Shown: piece by piece, positions 1 to 5,054 of the stretch
Layout: each line of letters opens with the position of its first letter
Position numbering within the stretch: the first letter of the stretch is position 1
Source: Salinibacterium sp.
GTDB lineage: Bacteria; Actinomycetota; Actinomycetes; Actinomycetales; Microbacteriaceae
Reading direction: 5' to 3'
DNA: 5,335 nt
Assembly: GCA_025352485.1 (NCBI GenBank)
Contig: JANXTJ010000262.1
Span: 1 to 5,335, forward strand
Translations under genes and position numbers: made by a program
The notes under the pieces: generated by a model
Database searches by the model: none
What the model was told of the DNA's origin: nothing
Seen by the model: the letters and a program-made list of their open reading frames with translations, nothing else

Positions 1-1
1 C

Positions 2-121
2 GACAACCATCTGCCGGCGTTGCCGCATGAGTACCAGTTTCACCTGGCTACGCCGGATGCCCAGGCCGCGCTGGAATCGACCGTGAGCTTCCTGAATTCG
101 GTTACCCGCCCTACCCGCTGA
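2..121 (+). CDS. 3' end of an unidentified protein (partial)
   Basis: Frame 2 is open from the window edge for 39 codons and ends at TGA 119-121. The visible tail starts DNHLPALPHEY, continues through YQFHLATPDAQAALE and ends in VTRPTR. It has no catalytic motif that I can recognise. A C-terminal amphipathic helix (about AQAALESTVSFLNSV) is visible. Such a helix is common at the end of alpha/beta-hydrolase or dienelactone-hydrolase proteins, but that is only a weak resemblance. The gene converges on the decarboxylase, with 40 bp between the two stop codons. The last codons lie inside a 15-bp sequence that recurs at the end of the neighbouring gene. Codon use is GC-rich like the rest of the window, so a real gene is likely although its product is unknown. 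Confidence 0.55.
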   Translation, partial: DNHLPALPHEYQFHLATPDAQAALESTVSFLNSVTRPTR

Positions 122-175
122 CGGGGTCGCTCAGGAGCGGCTGACGAGGCCGATCAGGGACCTACCCGCTGACGG
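110..175. repeat. 15-bp direct repeat spanning both convergent stop codons
   Basis: CCTACCCGCTGACGG occurs exactly at 110-124 and again at 161-175, 51 bp apart. The first copy contains the TGA stop (119-121) of the upstream + strand gene. The second contains the TAG stop (162-164, minus strand) of the decarboxylase. The core GCTGACG occurs a third time at 140-146. The 40-bp gap between the stops has only weak 4-bp stems (such as 128-139 and 138-152) and no T-tract, so I do not call a terminator. A small local duplication is a plausible origin. Confidence 0.6.
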
Positions 176-1541
176 CCATTGCACGTGTGACGGCGTCGAC
201 CGCGGCCGCGACATCCGCGTCATCCGTCGACCAGTTGCTGACCGAGATGCGCAGCACGTCGCGTCCGGCCCAGCGCGAGCCCGACATCCAGACCACCCCG
301 TCAGCGATGAGCGCCTGCGTGACCCGCTTGGTGCGTTCGTCGTCACCGAACGACAGGCAGACCTGCGTGAAAACGACCTCGTTGAGAACATCGACGCCCG
401 GAATCGCCCCGAGCGCGCCGGCCAACTCGCGCGCCCGGTCGGCCAGGCCGTCGACGAGCTGCACCACGCCGGAGCGCCCCAGTGATCGCAGCGCTGCCCA
501 GACCGGGATGCCGCGCCCGCGACGCGACATCTCGGGCACGGCATCCATCGGGTCGGCGGCGCCCGTCGAATCTTGGATCAGGTAGCTCGTGCGCGCACCG
601 AACGCGGAGCGAACGGCGGGCGGGCTCGCCACGATTGCGACGCCGCAGTCATACGGCACGTTGAGGGTCTTGTGAGCGTCGGTCGCCCAGGAGTCGGCGA
701 GGTCGAGTCCGTCAAGCTCTGCGGTCCAGCGCGAGCTTGCCGCCGCCCAGAGGCCGAAGGCGCCATCGACATGCACCCAGGCGCTGTTTTCGTGAGCGAT
801 CTCGATGCAGTCGCGCATCGGGTCGAAGGCTCCCGAGTGCAGGTTTCCGGCCTGCAGGACGACGATCACGGGGCCGTCTACCTCCGCCAAGGCGAGCGCG
901 AGGGCATCCGGTTTCATACGACCCTGCCCGTCGGCTTCGACCAGTTGTGGCAGGCCCAGCCCGAGGTAGCGCAACGCGAGATTGACAGAGATGTGCACTT
1001 CTGCGCCCGCGAGCACGGTGATCTTGGGGGCGCCCTGCAGTCCAGCGGTGTTGACGTCCCAGCCGGCAAGGCGCAGCACCTCCCCCCGGCCGGCGGCGAG
1101 ACCGACCATGTTCGCTGCGGTACCGCCGGTTGTGAATCCGACATCAGAGAGCGACGGCAGCCCCAGCAGGTCGAGCAGCCAGACCGCCGCGGTCTCCTCG
1201 ATCGCGGCCGTGGCGGGCGTCGCGTAGCGCATGGCGGCGTTCTGATCCCAGGCGCTGACCAACCAGTCGGCGGCGAGGGCGGCGGGCAGCGTGCCGCCAA
1301 TGACCCAGCCGAAAAACTTGCCGGACGGCATCGCCATCAGGCCGGGTTCTGCCTTGGCGGCGAGCTCATCGATCACCGCGACCGGATCGGTGGGGCCGCT
1401 CGGCAGCGGGCCGCCGAAGTCCAGCTCGTCGGCCGTTCTGGTCGGTCGAACGGGTCGGGTCGGTACTGAGGCGAGCCAGCGAGCGGCGTGCGCGCGGGCG
1501 TGGTCAAGGGGCACGGTGTAGTCGGCGGGCTCGAAGGGCAT
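162..1541 (-). CDS. PLP-dependent group II amino acid decarboxylase family protein
   Basis: This 459-residue protein belongs to the pyridoxal-phosphate group II decarboxylase family (aromatic-amino-acid/glutamate decarboxylase type, fold type I). Visible landmarks in order are: a WDQN motif at about 98-101 that is typical of this branch; a glycine-rich phosphate-binding stretch TTGGTAAN at 137-144; H183 in EVHIS, the residue expected to stack on the cofactor ring; HVDGAFG at 257-263, where D259 should pair with the pyridine nitrogen; and DAHKTLNVPYDCG at 288-300, where K291 is the predicted Schiff-base lysine. All key residues are present and the length is normal, so it should be active and cytosolic. 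The substrate cannot be read from the sequence, and actinobacterial members are often annotated only as 'aspartate aminotransferase family' or 'decarboxylase'. An in-frame TGA two codons upstream leaves ATG 1541 as the first start. No spaced Shine-Dalgarno precedes it, but a -10-like box does. It is divergent from the SGNH hydrolase gene. Confidence 0.93.
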   Translation of the reverse strand: MPFEPADYTVPLDHARAHAARWLASVPTRPVRPTRTADELDFGGPLPSGPTDPVAVIDELAAKAEPGLMAMPSGKFFGWVIGGTLPAALAADWLVSAWDQNAAMRYATPATAAIEETAAVWLLDLLGLPSLSDVGFTTGGTAANMVGLAAGRGEVLRLAGWDVNTAGLQGAPKITVLAGAEVHISVNLALRYLGLGLPQLVEADGQGRMKPDALALALAEVDGPVIVVLQAGNLHSGAFDPMRDCIEIAHENSAWVHVDGAFGLWAAASSRWTAELDGLDLADSWATDAHKTLNVPYDCGVAIVASPPAVRSAFGARTSYLIQDSTGAADPMDAVPEMSRRGRGIPVWAALRSLGRSGVVQLVDGLADRARELAGALGAIPGVDVLNEVVFTQVCLSFGDDERTKRVTQALIADGVVWMSGSRWAGRDVLRISVSNWSTDDADVAAAVDAVTRAMAVSG

Positions 1542-1546
1542 GCCTC

Positions 1547-1552
1547 ACGCTA
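1547..1552 (-). promoter_or_regulatory. Putative -10 box of a leaderless decarboxylase mRNA
   Basis: On the minus strand TAGCGT is followed by 5 nt and then the ATG at 1541. This matches the actinobacterial TANNNT -10 element, and transcription would start at or within a base or so of the ATG. No convincing -35 was found. The alternative is a leadered start using GTGAGG, but that lies only about 1 nt from the ATG, too close for a normal ribosome binding site. Confidence 0.45.
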
Positions 1553-1582
1553 CGACTCAATGATCGTCTTGGCGAGGGTGAC

Positions 1583-1596
1583 AGGATGAGCGGGTG
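1583..1596 (+). promoter_or_regulatory. Shine-Dalgarno AGGA that fixes the GTG start of the SGNH hydrolase
   Basis: AGGA (1583-1586) is followed by 7 nt and GTG 1594-1596. It is the only gene in the window with a well-spaced ribosome binding site. The mRNA therefore has a leader, with its promoter presumably inside the 52-bp divergent gap (1542-1593). I see no clear TANNNT box there on the + strand. Confidence 0.6.
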
Positions 1597-2355
1597 CCCT
1601 TCGCCCATCTGATTGCCCTCGGAAGTTCGTTTGCGGCTGGCCCCGGAATTCGCCCCATCCTCGATCGCGGGGCCGGACGGTCCGCTCGCAACTACCCCCA
1701 CCTGTTGGCGGCAGGGCTGGGCGCACGCCTGACCGATCTGACGGTATCGGGGGCCACCACATCCAGCATTCTCGACACGGAGCAACGCCTGCTCTTGCGC
1801 AGATTTGTGCCGCAAATTGACGGGATGACGCCGGATGCCGACCTCGTCACGATCACGGCCGGCGGCAACGATCTGCGCTACGCCGTCTCGCTGCTCAAAG
1901 CCGGCTGGGCCGGGTGGTTGCGCCGCCCCCCGCGTGCCGACGCCGTGCCCCCCATCGGCGCTGACGACATCGAGCGGGCCGCCGAGGGCCTGGCACGCAT
2001 CGTCGATGCTGTGCATTCGCGCGCCCCGCGGGCACGGGTGCTGCTTGTGCAATACCTGACGATCTTCGGCGCCGATATTCCCTCCTATCGGGAGGCACCA
2101 TTCGATGACGCGACCCGCGAGGGCTTCCGACGGCTCGGGCACGGTCTCAACGATGCCTTCGAGCGGGCGGCCGCACGATCGGGAGCAGAACTGGTGCCGG
2201 TGGCGGCCGCAAGCGAGGCTCATGCCCTCGGATCCGTGGCACCGTGGGTCGCGGGATTTCGACCGATTGTGCGAGGCATCCCCGCTTTCCACCCGAACGA
2301 GCGAGGCATGGTCGCGGTCGCTGCGCTGATCCGGCGGCAGCTCTCGGGCGGGTAG
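1594..2355 (+). CDS. SGNH/GDSL-family hydrolase, cytosolic
   Basis: This 253-residue protein has the order of blocks expected of an SGNH (GDSL-like) esterase or lipase. Block I is ALGSSF at 8-13, where GSSF replaces the usual GDSL; S12 is the predicted nucleophile. Block II is SGATTSS at 52-58 with G53 for the oxyanion hole. Block III is AGGND at 89-93 with N92. Block V is AFHPNERG at 231-238 with catalytic H233. The position three residues before this histidine is P230, so the usual Asp of the DxxH motif is absent and a Ser-His dyad or another acid is implied. The N-terminus runs directly into block I with no signal peptide or membrane segment, so the enzyme should act in the cytosol. The substrate is unknown but presumably an ester. 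GTG 1594 is chosen because AGGA at 1583-1586 lies 7 nt upstream and because the protein starts right before block I, as in relatives. ATG 1586 is out of frame and soon stops. Confidence 0.88.
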   Translation: MPFAHLIALGSSFAAGPGIRPILDRGAGRSARNYPHLLAAGLGARLTDLTVSGATTSSILDTEQRLLLRRFVPQIDGMTPDADLVTITAGGNDLRYAVSLLKAGWAGWLRRPPRADAVPPIGADDIERAAEGLARIVDAVHSRAPRARVLLVQYLTIFGADIPSYREAPFDDATREGFRRLGHGLNDAFERAAARSGAELVPVAAASEAHALGSVAPWVAGFRPIVRGIPAFHPNERGMVAVAALIRRQLSGG

Positions 2356-2371
2356 TACTCGCGGCGGCCGC

Positions 2372-2377
2372 TACTGT
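2372..2377 (+). promoter_or_regulatory. Putative -10 box of a leaderless ABM-gene mRNA
   Basis: TACTGT is followed by exactly 6 nt (TGGCGC) and ATG 2384, so the A of the start codon would be +1 with the conserved -10 T at -7. No Shine-Dalgarno lies in the 28-bp gap after the upstream stop codon. The promoter would sit just past the end of the SGNH hydrolase gene, which would uncouple the two same-strand genes. No -35 is recognisable at 16-18 bp. Confidence 0.5.
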
Positions 2378-2383
2378 TGGCGC

Positions 2384-2695
2384 ATGACCGACGGAATTCT
2401 TGAGCATGCCCTGCTTCCCGTAACGCCCGGGCGGGAGGACGAATTCGAGCGTGCCCTCGAACTTGCGCTGCCGATCATCTCGGCGGCGCCAGGATTTCGC
2501 CACCTGAGTATTTCCCGTGGCATCGAAAGCCCGAGCAGTTACCTGCTCTTGGTGGGCTGGGACAGCGTTGAAGCTCACGAGGTCGGCTTCCGTGGATCGC
2601 CAGAGTTTCAGCGGTGGCGGGAGCTGCTGCACCCGTTTTACGAGTCGCCCGCGGTGGTCGAGCATTTCACTGAGGTCGCGACCGCTCGGCCGTAG
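2384..2695 (+). CDS. Antibiotic biosynthesis monooxygenase (ABM) domain protein
   Basis: This 103-residue protein has the size and layout of a single dimeric alpha/beta ferredoxin-like ABM domain. A first strand (GILEHALLPV, 4-13) is followed by a helix starting at PGREDEFERAL (15-25), and then PGFRHLSISRGIE (36-48). Next come a strand ending in SYLLLVGWDS (52-61), a helix EAHEVGFRGSPEFQRWRELL (63-82) and a final strand VVEHFTEV (91-98). The conserved PGF, the VGW and the HxxGFRGSPEF segment support the family. Despite the name, members range from quinol or polyketide monooxygenases to stress proteins of unknown role, so no substrate is proposed. It follows the SGNH hydrolase on the same strand after 28 bp but seems to have its own promoter. 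Its stop is 5 bp from that of the convergent NYN gene. The start is supported by the adjacent -10 box and full domain coverage. Confidence 0.85.
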   Translation: MTDGILEHALLPVTPGREDEFERALELALPIISAAPGFRHLSISRGIESPSSYLLLVGWDSVEAHEVGFRGSPEFQRWRELLHPFYESPAVVEHFTEVATARP

Positions 2696-2710
2696 GCCGT
2701 TCAGCTTTTT
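2687..2710 (+). terminator. Weak terminator-like hairpin at the tail-to-tail junction
   Basis: CGGCC (2687-2691), a GTA loop and GGCCG (2695-2699) form a 5-bp all-GC stem. Six bases after the stem comes a run of five T (2706-2710). The hairpin spans the TAG stop of the ABM gene. The stem is short and the T-run displaced and inside the end of the NYN gene, so this is at best a poor intrinsic terminator for the + strand. There is no matching T-tract for the minus strand. Confidence 0.25.
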
Positions 2711-3555
2711 GCGCGCAGCCGGATCTTGCGCAACGTCGTGCCGTCATCCAATTCGACATGTTCGGGTAGGGATGACGCGAAGTCGGTGAACGACTTGAAG
2801 CCCAGCGCCCGCTCCTGAAAGGTGGGGTCGAGCCGAAGCATCTGACTCTTGATGCCAGAGGCGGACTGCCACTCGTCGTCATTCTTGGTCTGAGCGAGTT
2901 GCAGCGCTTTGACAAGCAGGTCTGCCGCGGGGTTCGACGGCTCGACCGCGGTCTTCTGTTGTTTTCGCGCCCGGGCCGGAGCTTGCCGAGGGGCAGCGGT
3001 GACGCCCGGCAGCGCGTCGTAATCTTTGAACTCATTGCAGGCGAGTGCGAAAGCGGGGCTGACAGATCCGGTCACCCCGATGCCGACGACGTAGCGCCCG
3101 AGCTGTTTACAGCGCTGCGCGAGCGCGATGTAGTCAGAGTCGCCGGCGACAATGACAACGTGGGTCAGGTGCGGGAAACGAAACAGGTCGTCCGTGACAT
3201 CCAGCGCCAACCGGATGTCGGCCCCGTTCTTACCGGCCTTCGTCGCCGGAAACAGTTGGATGAGGTCGACCGCCCGATCGATGAGCTGCTGGCTGTAGGT
3301 AGAGTTCACCGGCACCGACCAGTCGGCGTAGGCCCGGCTCACCGCGACCGTGCCGAAGGATGACGCGAAGTCGAGCACGGCGCCGAGATCGACCGTGGCA
3401 TCGTCGAGCATTTTTGCCGTCTCGGGTTCGAGGGGGTCGAGGTCTTTCATCTTCTGCTGCCGGCCGAAGCGACCGTTTACCTGGCTGAAGCGTGAGATCA
3501 CGATGTTGTCGAAGTCGATGTAGACCGCGACGCGGGTATCTGTGGGTTCGGCCAT
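2701..3555 (-). CDS. NYN-domain putative ribonuclease with C-terminal OST-HTH/LOTUS-like domain
   Basis: This 284-residue protein has two parts. The N-terminal 1-180 is a NYN (PIN-like, LabA/DUF88-type) domain. VAVYIDFDN at 9-17 gives D14 and D16 with N17. KNGADIRLALD at 109-119 gives D113, and VIVAGDSDYIALAQ at 134-147 gives D139 and D141. Together these form the acidic metal-binding set of nucleases in this superfamily. A basic, Ala/Pro/Gln-rich linker (about 186-206) leads to a C-terminal region (about 208-283) with SGIKSQMLRLDPTF at 233-246 and LGFKSFTDF at 251-259. That pattern matches the OST-HTH/LOTUS domain, which is thought to bind RNA. The predicted role is metal-dependent cleavage or processing of RNA in the cytosol; the target is unknown. 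The family and residues are clear, while activity is inferred. The gene stands alone, convergent with the ABM gene and with no toxin-antitoxin partner visible. ATG 3555 places the first strand at the expected distance from the N-terminus. Confidence 0.9.
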   Translation of the reverse strand: MAEPTDTRVAVYIDFDNIVISRFSQVNGRFGRQQKMKDLDPLEPETAKMLDDATVDLGAVLDFASSFGTVAVSRAYADWSVPVNSTYSQQLIDRAVDLIQLFPATKAGKNGADIRLALDVTDDLFRFPHLTHVVIVAGDSDYIALAQRCKQLGRYVVGIGVTGSVSPAFALACNEFKDYDALPGVTAAPRQAPARARKQQKTAVEPSNPAADLLVKALQLAQTKNDDEWQSASGIKSQMLRLDPTFQERALGFKSFTDFASSLPEHVELDDGTTLRKIRLRAKS

Positions 3556-3694
3556 GCCCCCAGTCTGCTCCCACTAACTGTCAGCAGGGGTGGCGCACCG
3601 CCCGCTACTATTCGCCCGGTATCGGCAATTCGCTACTGTCGCGACCAAGCAGTGGTCACCGCTGAGCGGTAGCCGCCGTGAGGCAGTGGCGAAG
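3556..3694. other. 139-bp intergenic region with adjacent dyads
   Basis: This gap lies between the start of the NYN gene and the stop of the DUF2277 gene, both on the minus strand. It should hold the NYN promoter and any DUF2277 terminator. Two inverted repeats sit side by side. GACCA-AGCAG-TGGTC (3643-3657) can form a 5-bp stem with a 5-nt loop. ACCGCT-G-AGCGGT (3658-3670) is a 13-bp odd palindrome, which as RNA would be a 5-bp stem with a 3-nt loop. Neither is followed by a T-tract on either strand, so a standard intrinsic terminator is not supported and protein binding is possible. CGCTACT occurs at 3603-3609 and 3631-3637, each giving a + strand TACTAT or TACTGT hexamer, but no credible + strand gene follows. 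Confidence 0.45.
3562..3567 (-). promoter_or_regulatory. Possible degenerate -10 box for the NYN gene
   Basis: On the minus strand CAGACT is followed by 6 nt (GGGGGC) and ATG 3555. Only the first base departs from TANNNT; the critical second A and last T are kept, at the same spacing as the other leaderless candidates here. The G-run before the ATG is too close to act as a normal ribosome binding site, while GGGAG lies 12 nt upstream. The call is weak. Confidence 0.25.
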
Positions 3695-3711
3695 CTAAGC
3701 AGTGGCGAAGC
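3683..3711. repeat. 13-bp tandem repeat across the DUF2277 stop codon
   Basis: GCAGTGGCGAAGC occurs exactly at 3683-3695 and 3699-3711, a 16-bp period. The 7-bp core GCAGTGG occurs a third time at 3649-3655. The copies flank the TAG stop (3695-3697, minus strand) of the DUF2277 gene: one encodes its last residues and the other lies just downstream. A local duplication of the gene's 3' end is the simplest reading. Confidence 0.6.
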
Positions 3712-3967
3712 GCTTCGCCGATCGCTCGCGCGCCTTCGCCGCCTCGAGCTCGCGATCTTTCGGTGGAGCGCTCGCCACGAGATCCTCCAGCAGGTGCTGA
3801 GTAATGTGGGCGATCTCGAGCACGGCGCGCTCGAATGCGGGGGTATTGGCCTGTGACGGCTTGGTGGAGCCGCTGACCTTTCGCACGTATTGCAGGGCGG
3901 CGGCATGGACTTCCTCGGCGTTCGCAGCCGGCTCAAAGTTATGAAGAACGTAAATGTTTCTGCACAT
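3695..3967 (-). CDS. DUF2277 family protein
   Basis: This 90-residue protein matches the small conserved DUF2277 family. The diagnostic N-terminus MCRNIYVLHNFEP (1-13) is followed by a helix around EEVHAAALQYVRKVSG (18-33). Then come TKPSQANTPAFERAV (35-49), a long helix through HITQHLLEDLV (54-64), and SAPPKDRELEAAKARERSAKRF (66-87). It is soluble, highly charged at the C-terminus and has no signal peptide. Family function is unknown and I do not propose one; the invariant Cys2 and Arg3 are notable. Length is full for the family, with a short ATA tail after RF that falls in a duplicated sequence. ATG 3967 is fixed by the family N-terminus and a -10-like box 6 nt upstream. It is divergent from the MBL-fold gene, with a 51-bp gap. 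Confidence 0.9.
   Translation of the reverse strand: MCRNIYVLHNFEPAANAEEVHAAALQYVRKVSGSTKPSQANTPAFERAVLEIAHITQHLLEDLVASAPPKDRELEAAKARERSAKRFATA
3704..3719. repeat. Perfect 16-bp palindrome at the 3' end of the DUF2277 gene
   Basis: GGCGAAGC (3704-3711) is followed directly by its reverse complement GCTTCGCC (3712-3719). As RNA it could fold as a 6-bp stem with a 4-nt loop. It is coding, covering the KRFA portion of the C-terminus, and overlaps the second copy of the 13-bp repeat. No T-tract follows on the minus strand. It may be a coding coincidence, an mRNA 3' stem or a protein site. Confidence 0.5.
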
Positions 3968-3973
3968 GCCTCT

Positions 3974-3979
3974 ACGGTA
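3974..3979 (-). promoter_or_regulatory. Putative -10 box of a leaderless DUF2277 mRNA
   Basis: On the minus strand TACCGT is followed by exactly 6 nt (AGAGGC) and ATG 3967, putting the start codon at +1. The AGAGG stretch touches the ATG and is too close to be a spaced Shine-Dalgarno. No -35 is recognisable. Confidence 0.5.
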
Positions 3980-4005
3980 GCCGCGTGCCGATCACCGCGC
4001 TCGGA

Positions 4006-4011
4006 TAGTCT
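4006..4011 (+). promoter_or_regulatory. Putative -10 box of a leaderless MBL-fold mRNA
   Basis: TAGTCT is followed by 7 nt (CGGGCCA) and ATG 4019. It shares the 51-bp divergent gap with the DUF2277 box at 3974-3979; the two hexamers are 26 bp apart and face away from each other. There is no Shine-Dalgarno. It supports the 4019 start over the longer upstream reading frame. Confidence 0.45.
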
Positions 4012-4018
4012 CGGGCCA

Positions 4019-5011
4019 ATGGAAGCCACGAGTCGCGCCCAGCAGGCGGCGGAGCGCGCCGGCACCATCCCCCCGCTTGAGCAGGTGCGGTCGGACGTCT
4101 GGGCGCTCGCGCTAGAAATGCCCGGCGGCCACATCCCTTATTCGCTGTGCTATCTGTTGCGGGATAGCGCAGGGGGCGTGCACCTCGTCGATCCAGGCTG
4201 GGATACCGAGGCAAACTGGGCGGCGTTGCTGGCGGCGCTCGGCGAACTGGGCGGCGCACCCGCACAGGTGCCCAGCGTTGTCGCCACGCACCTGCATCCC
4301 GACCATCTCGGAATGGCACACCGCGTTCGGCGGGAGACCGGCGCGCGGGTGATTCTTCACGAGCGGGAGCAGCAGGCGCTTGCCGGGGGATGGGCTGTCG
4401 CGGCCACTGGTCCCCAGTTGGAGAGCTGGGGGGTGCCCGGAGAACGGCGCGCGGAAATGGCTGAGGTGCACGCGCTCGCCGCCGCCTCCCCAGAATTCCA
4501 CGCCGACGCTGTCGTCGCCGACGGGCAGCGCCTCGACATTCCCGGCTTCGATCTGCTGGCGGTGTGGACCCCGGGGCACACCGCAGGGCACCTGTCACTT
4601 CGAGATGACGCGCGAGCCCTGATCTTCACCGGCGATCACGTGTTGCCATCGATCTTCTCCGGCCTTGGCCTTGGCGGCCCGAGTGTCACTAACCCCCTCG
4701 CGGACTATCTCGCTTCCCTCGAGAAGGTCGCGCGCTTCGCCGACTATGAGGTGCTGCCCGGTCATGGCTACCGTTTCACCGGCCTAGTCGAGCGGGCCGC
4801 CGCCTGCGCCGAACACCACGGGATTCGATCCCGCCAGGTGCGGGATGTGCTCGCCGAGGGTGGCTCGCCCACCGTCTGGGAGATTGCCAGCCGACTCAGC
4901 TGGACGGCCGGGTGGGGCAACCTGCGCGGTTACCTGCTCTACTCGGCGCTGGCGCAGACCGCGATGCATCGCGAATACCTCAGAGACAGTAACCACTCGC
5001 CGAGCACATAG
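4019..5011 (+). CDS. Metallo-beta-lactamase-fold metallo-hydrolase with C-terminal helical/winged-helix region
   Basis: This 330-residue protein keeps the full di-metal set of the MBL superfamily. These are THLHPDHLG at 90-98 (H91, H93, D95, H96), TPGHTAGH at 184-191 (H187), TGDHVLP at 204-210 (D206) and LPGHG at 246-250 (H249). The C-terminal part has EHHGIRSRQV at 265-274, then a short helical segment with TVWEIA at 285-290. This is the layout seen in LACTB2-like and glyoxalase-II-like members with a winged-helix tail. The likely activity is hydrolysis of a thioester, ester or phosphodiester; the substrate is not readable. No signal peptide is present, so it should be cytosolic. The frame is open upstream to GTG/ATG codons near 3890, but that extension overlaps the DUF2277 gene and reads as an antisense shadow. 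ATG 4019 is preferred because an Ala/Glu-rich N-terminus leads straight into the domain and a -10 box lies 7 nt upstream. Confidence 0.9.
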   Translation: MEATSRAQQAAERAGTIPPLEQVRSDVWALALEMPGGHIPYSLCYLLRDSAGGVHLVDPGWDTEANWAALLAALGELGGAPAQVPSVVATHLHPDHLGMAHRVRRETGARVILHEREQQALAGGWAVAATGPQLESWGVPGERRAEMAEVHALAAASPEFHADAVVADGQRLDIPGFDLLAVWTPGHTAGHLSLRDDARALIFTGDHVLPSIFSGLGLGGPSVTNPLADYLASLEKVARFADYEVLPGHGYRFTGLVERAAACAEHHGIRSRQVRDVLAEGGSPTVWEIASRLSWTAGWGNLRGYLLYSALAQTAMHREYLRDSNHSPST

Positions 5012-5025
5012 CCAGAGCCGGAGGC

Positions 5026-5049
5026 GAACTGCTCGGGGGGAATAGCGTC
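5026..5049 (+). promoter_or_regulatory. Candidate ECF-type promoter / -10 box of the sigma factor gene
   Basis: Two readings overlap here. GAAC (5026-5029), 16 nt, then CGTC (5046-5049) resembles the -35/-10 pair used by many ECF sigma factors. TAGCGT (5043-5048) followed by 6 nt (CTAAGG) and ATG 5055 fits a housekeeping TANNNT leaderless start. Both predict initiation at or near the ATG. The AAGG touching the ATG is too close for a ribosome binding site. The ECF-like pair suggests, but does not prove, that the gene is autoregulated. Confidence 0.4.
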
Positions 5050-5054
5050 TAAGG

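Noticed and set aside
122..161. Bidirectional terminator between the two convergent genes
   Set aside because: Only 4-bp stems such as CGCT-CAGG-AGCG can be drawn and there is no T-tract on either strand.
573..1469. 298-codon + strand open frame opposite the decarboxylase
   Set aside because: It is antisense to a clear full-length PLP decarboxylase with all motifs, and its translation shows no recognisable domain. High GC produces such shadows.
1504..2292. 262-codon minus-strand open frame opposite the SGNH hydrolase
   Set aside because: It covers the hydrolase on the other strand and would also run into the decarboxylase start. Its composition is rich in Arg, Pro, Gly and Cys without any motif.
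2147..2665. 172-codon minus-strand frame opposite the SGNH 3' end and ABM gene
   Set aside because: It lies across two well-supported genes and their promoter, and its translation has no recognisable domain.
2384..2695. Idea that the ABM protein and decarboxylase form an antibiotic biosynthesis cluster
   Set aside because: The ABM name reflects family history. No synthase, transporter, regulator or tailoring enzyme is nearby, and the genes appear to be separate transcription units.
3720..3757. GATCGC ... GCGATC inverted repeat
   Set aside because: Six-base arms 26 nt apart, fully within DUF2277 coding sequence, are expected by chance at this GC content.
3590..3856. 88-codon + strand frame following the TACTAT and TACTGT hexamers
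   Set aside because: Most of it is antisense to the DUF2277 gene. The hexamers are not at leaderless spacing from its GTG, and no Shine-Dalgarno is present.
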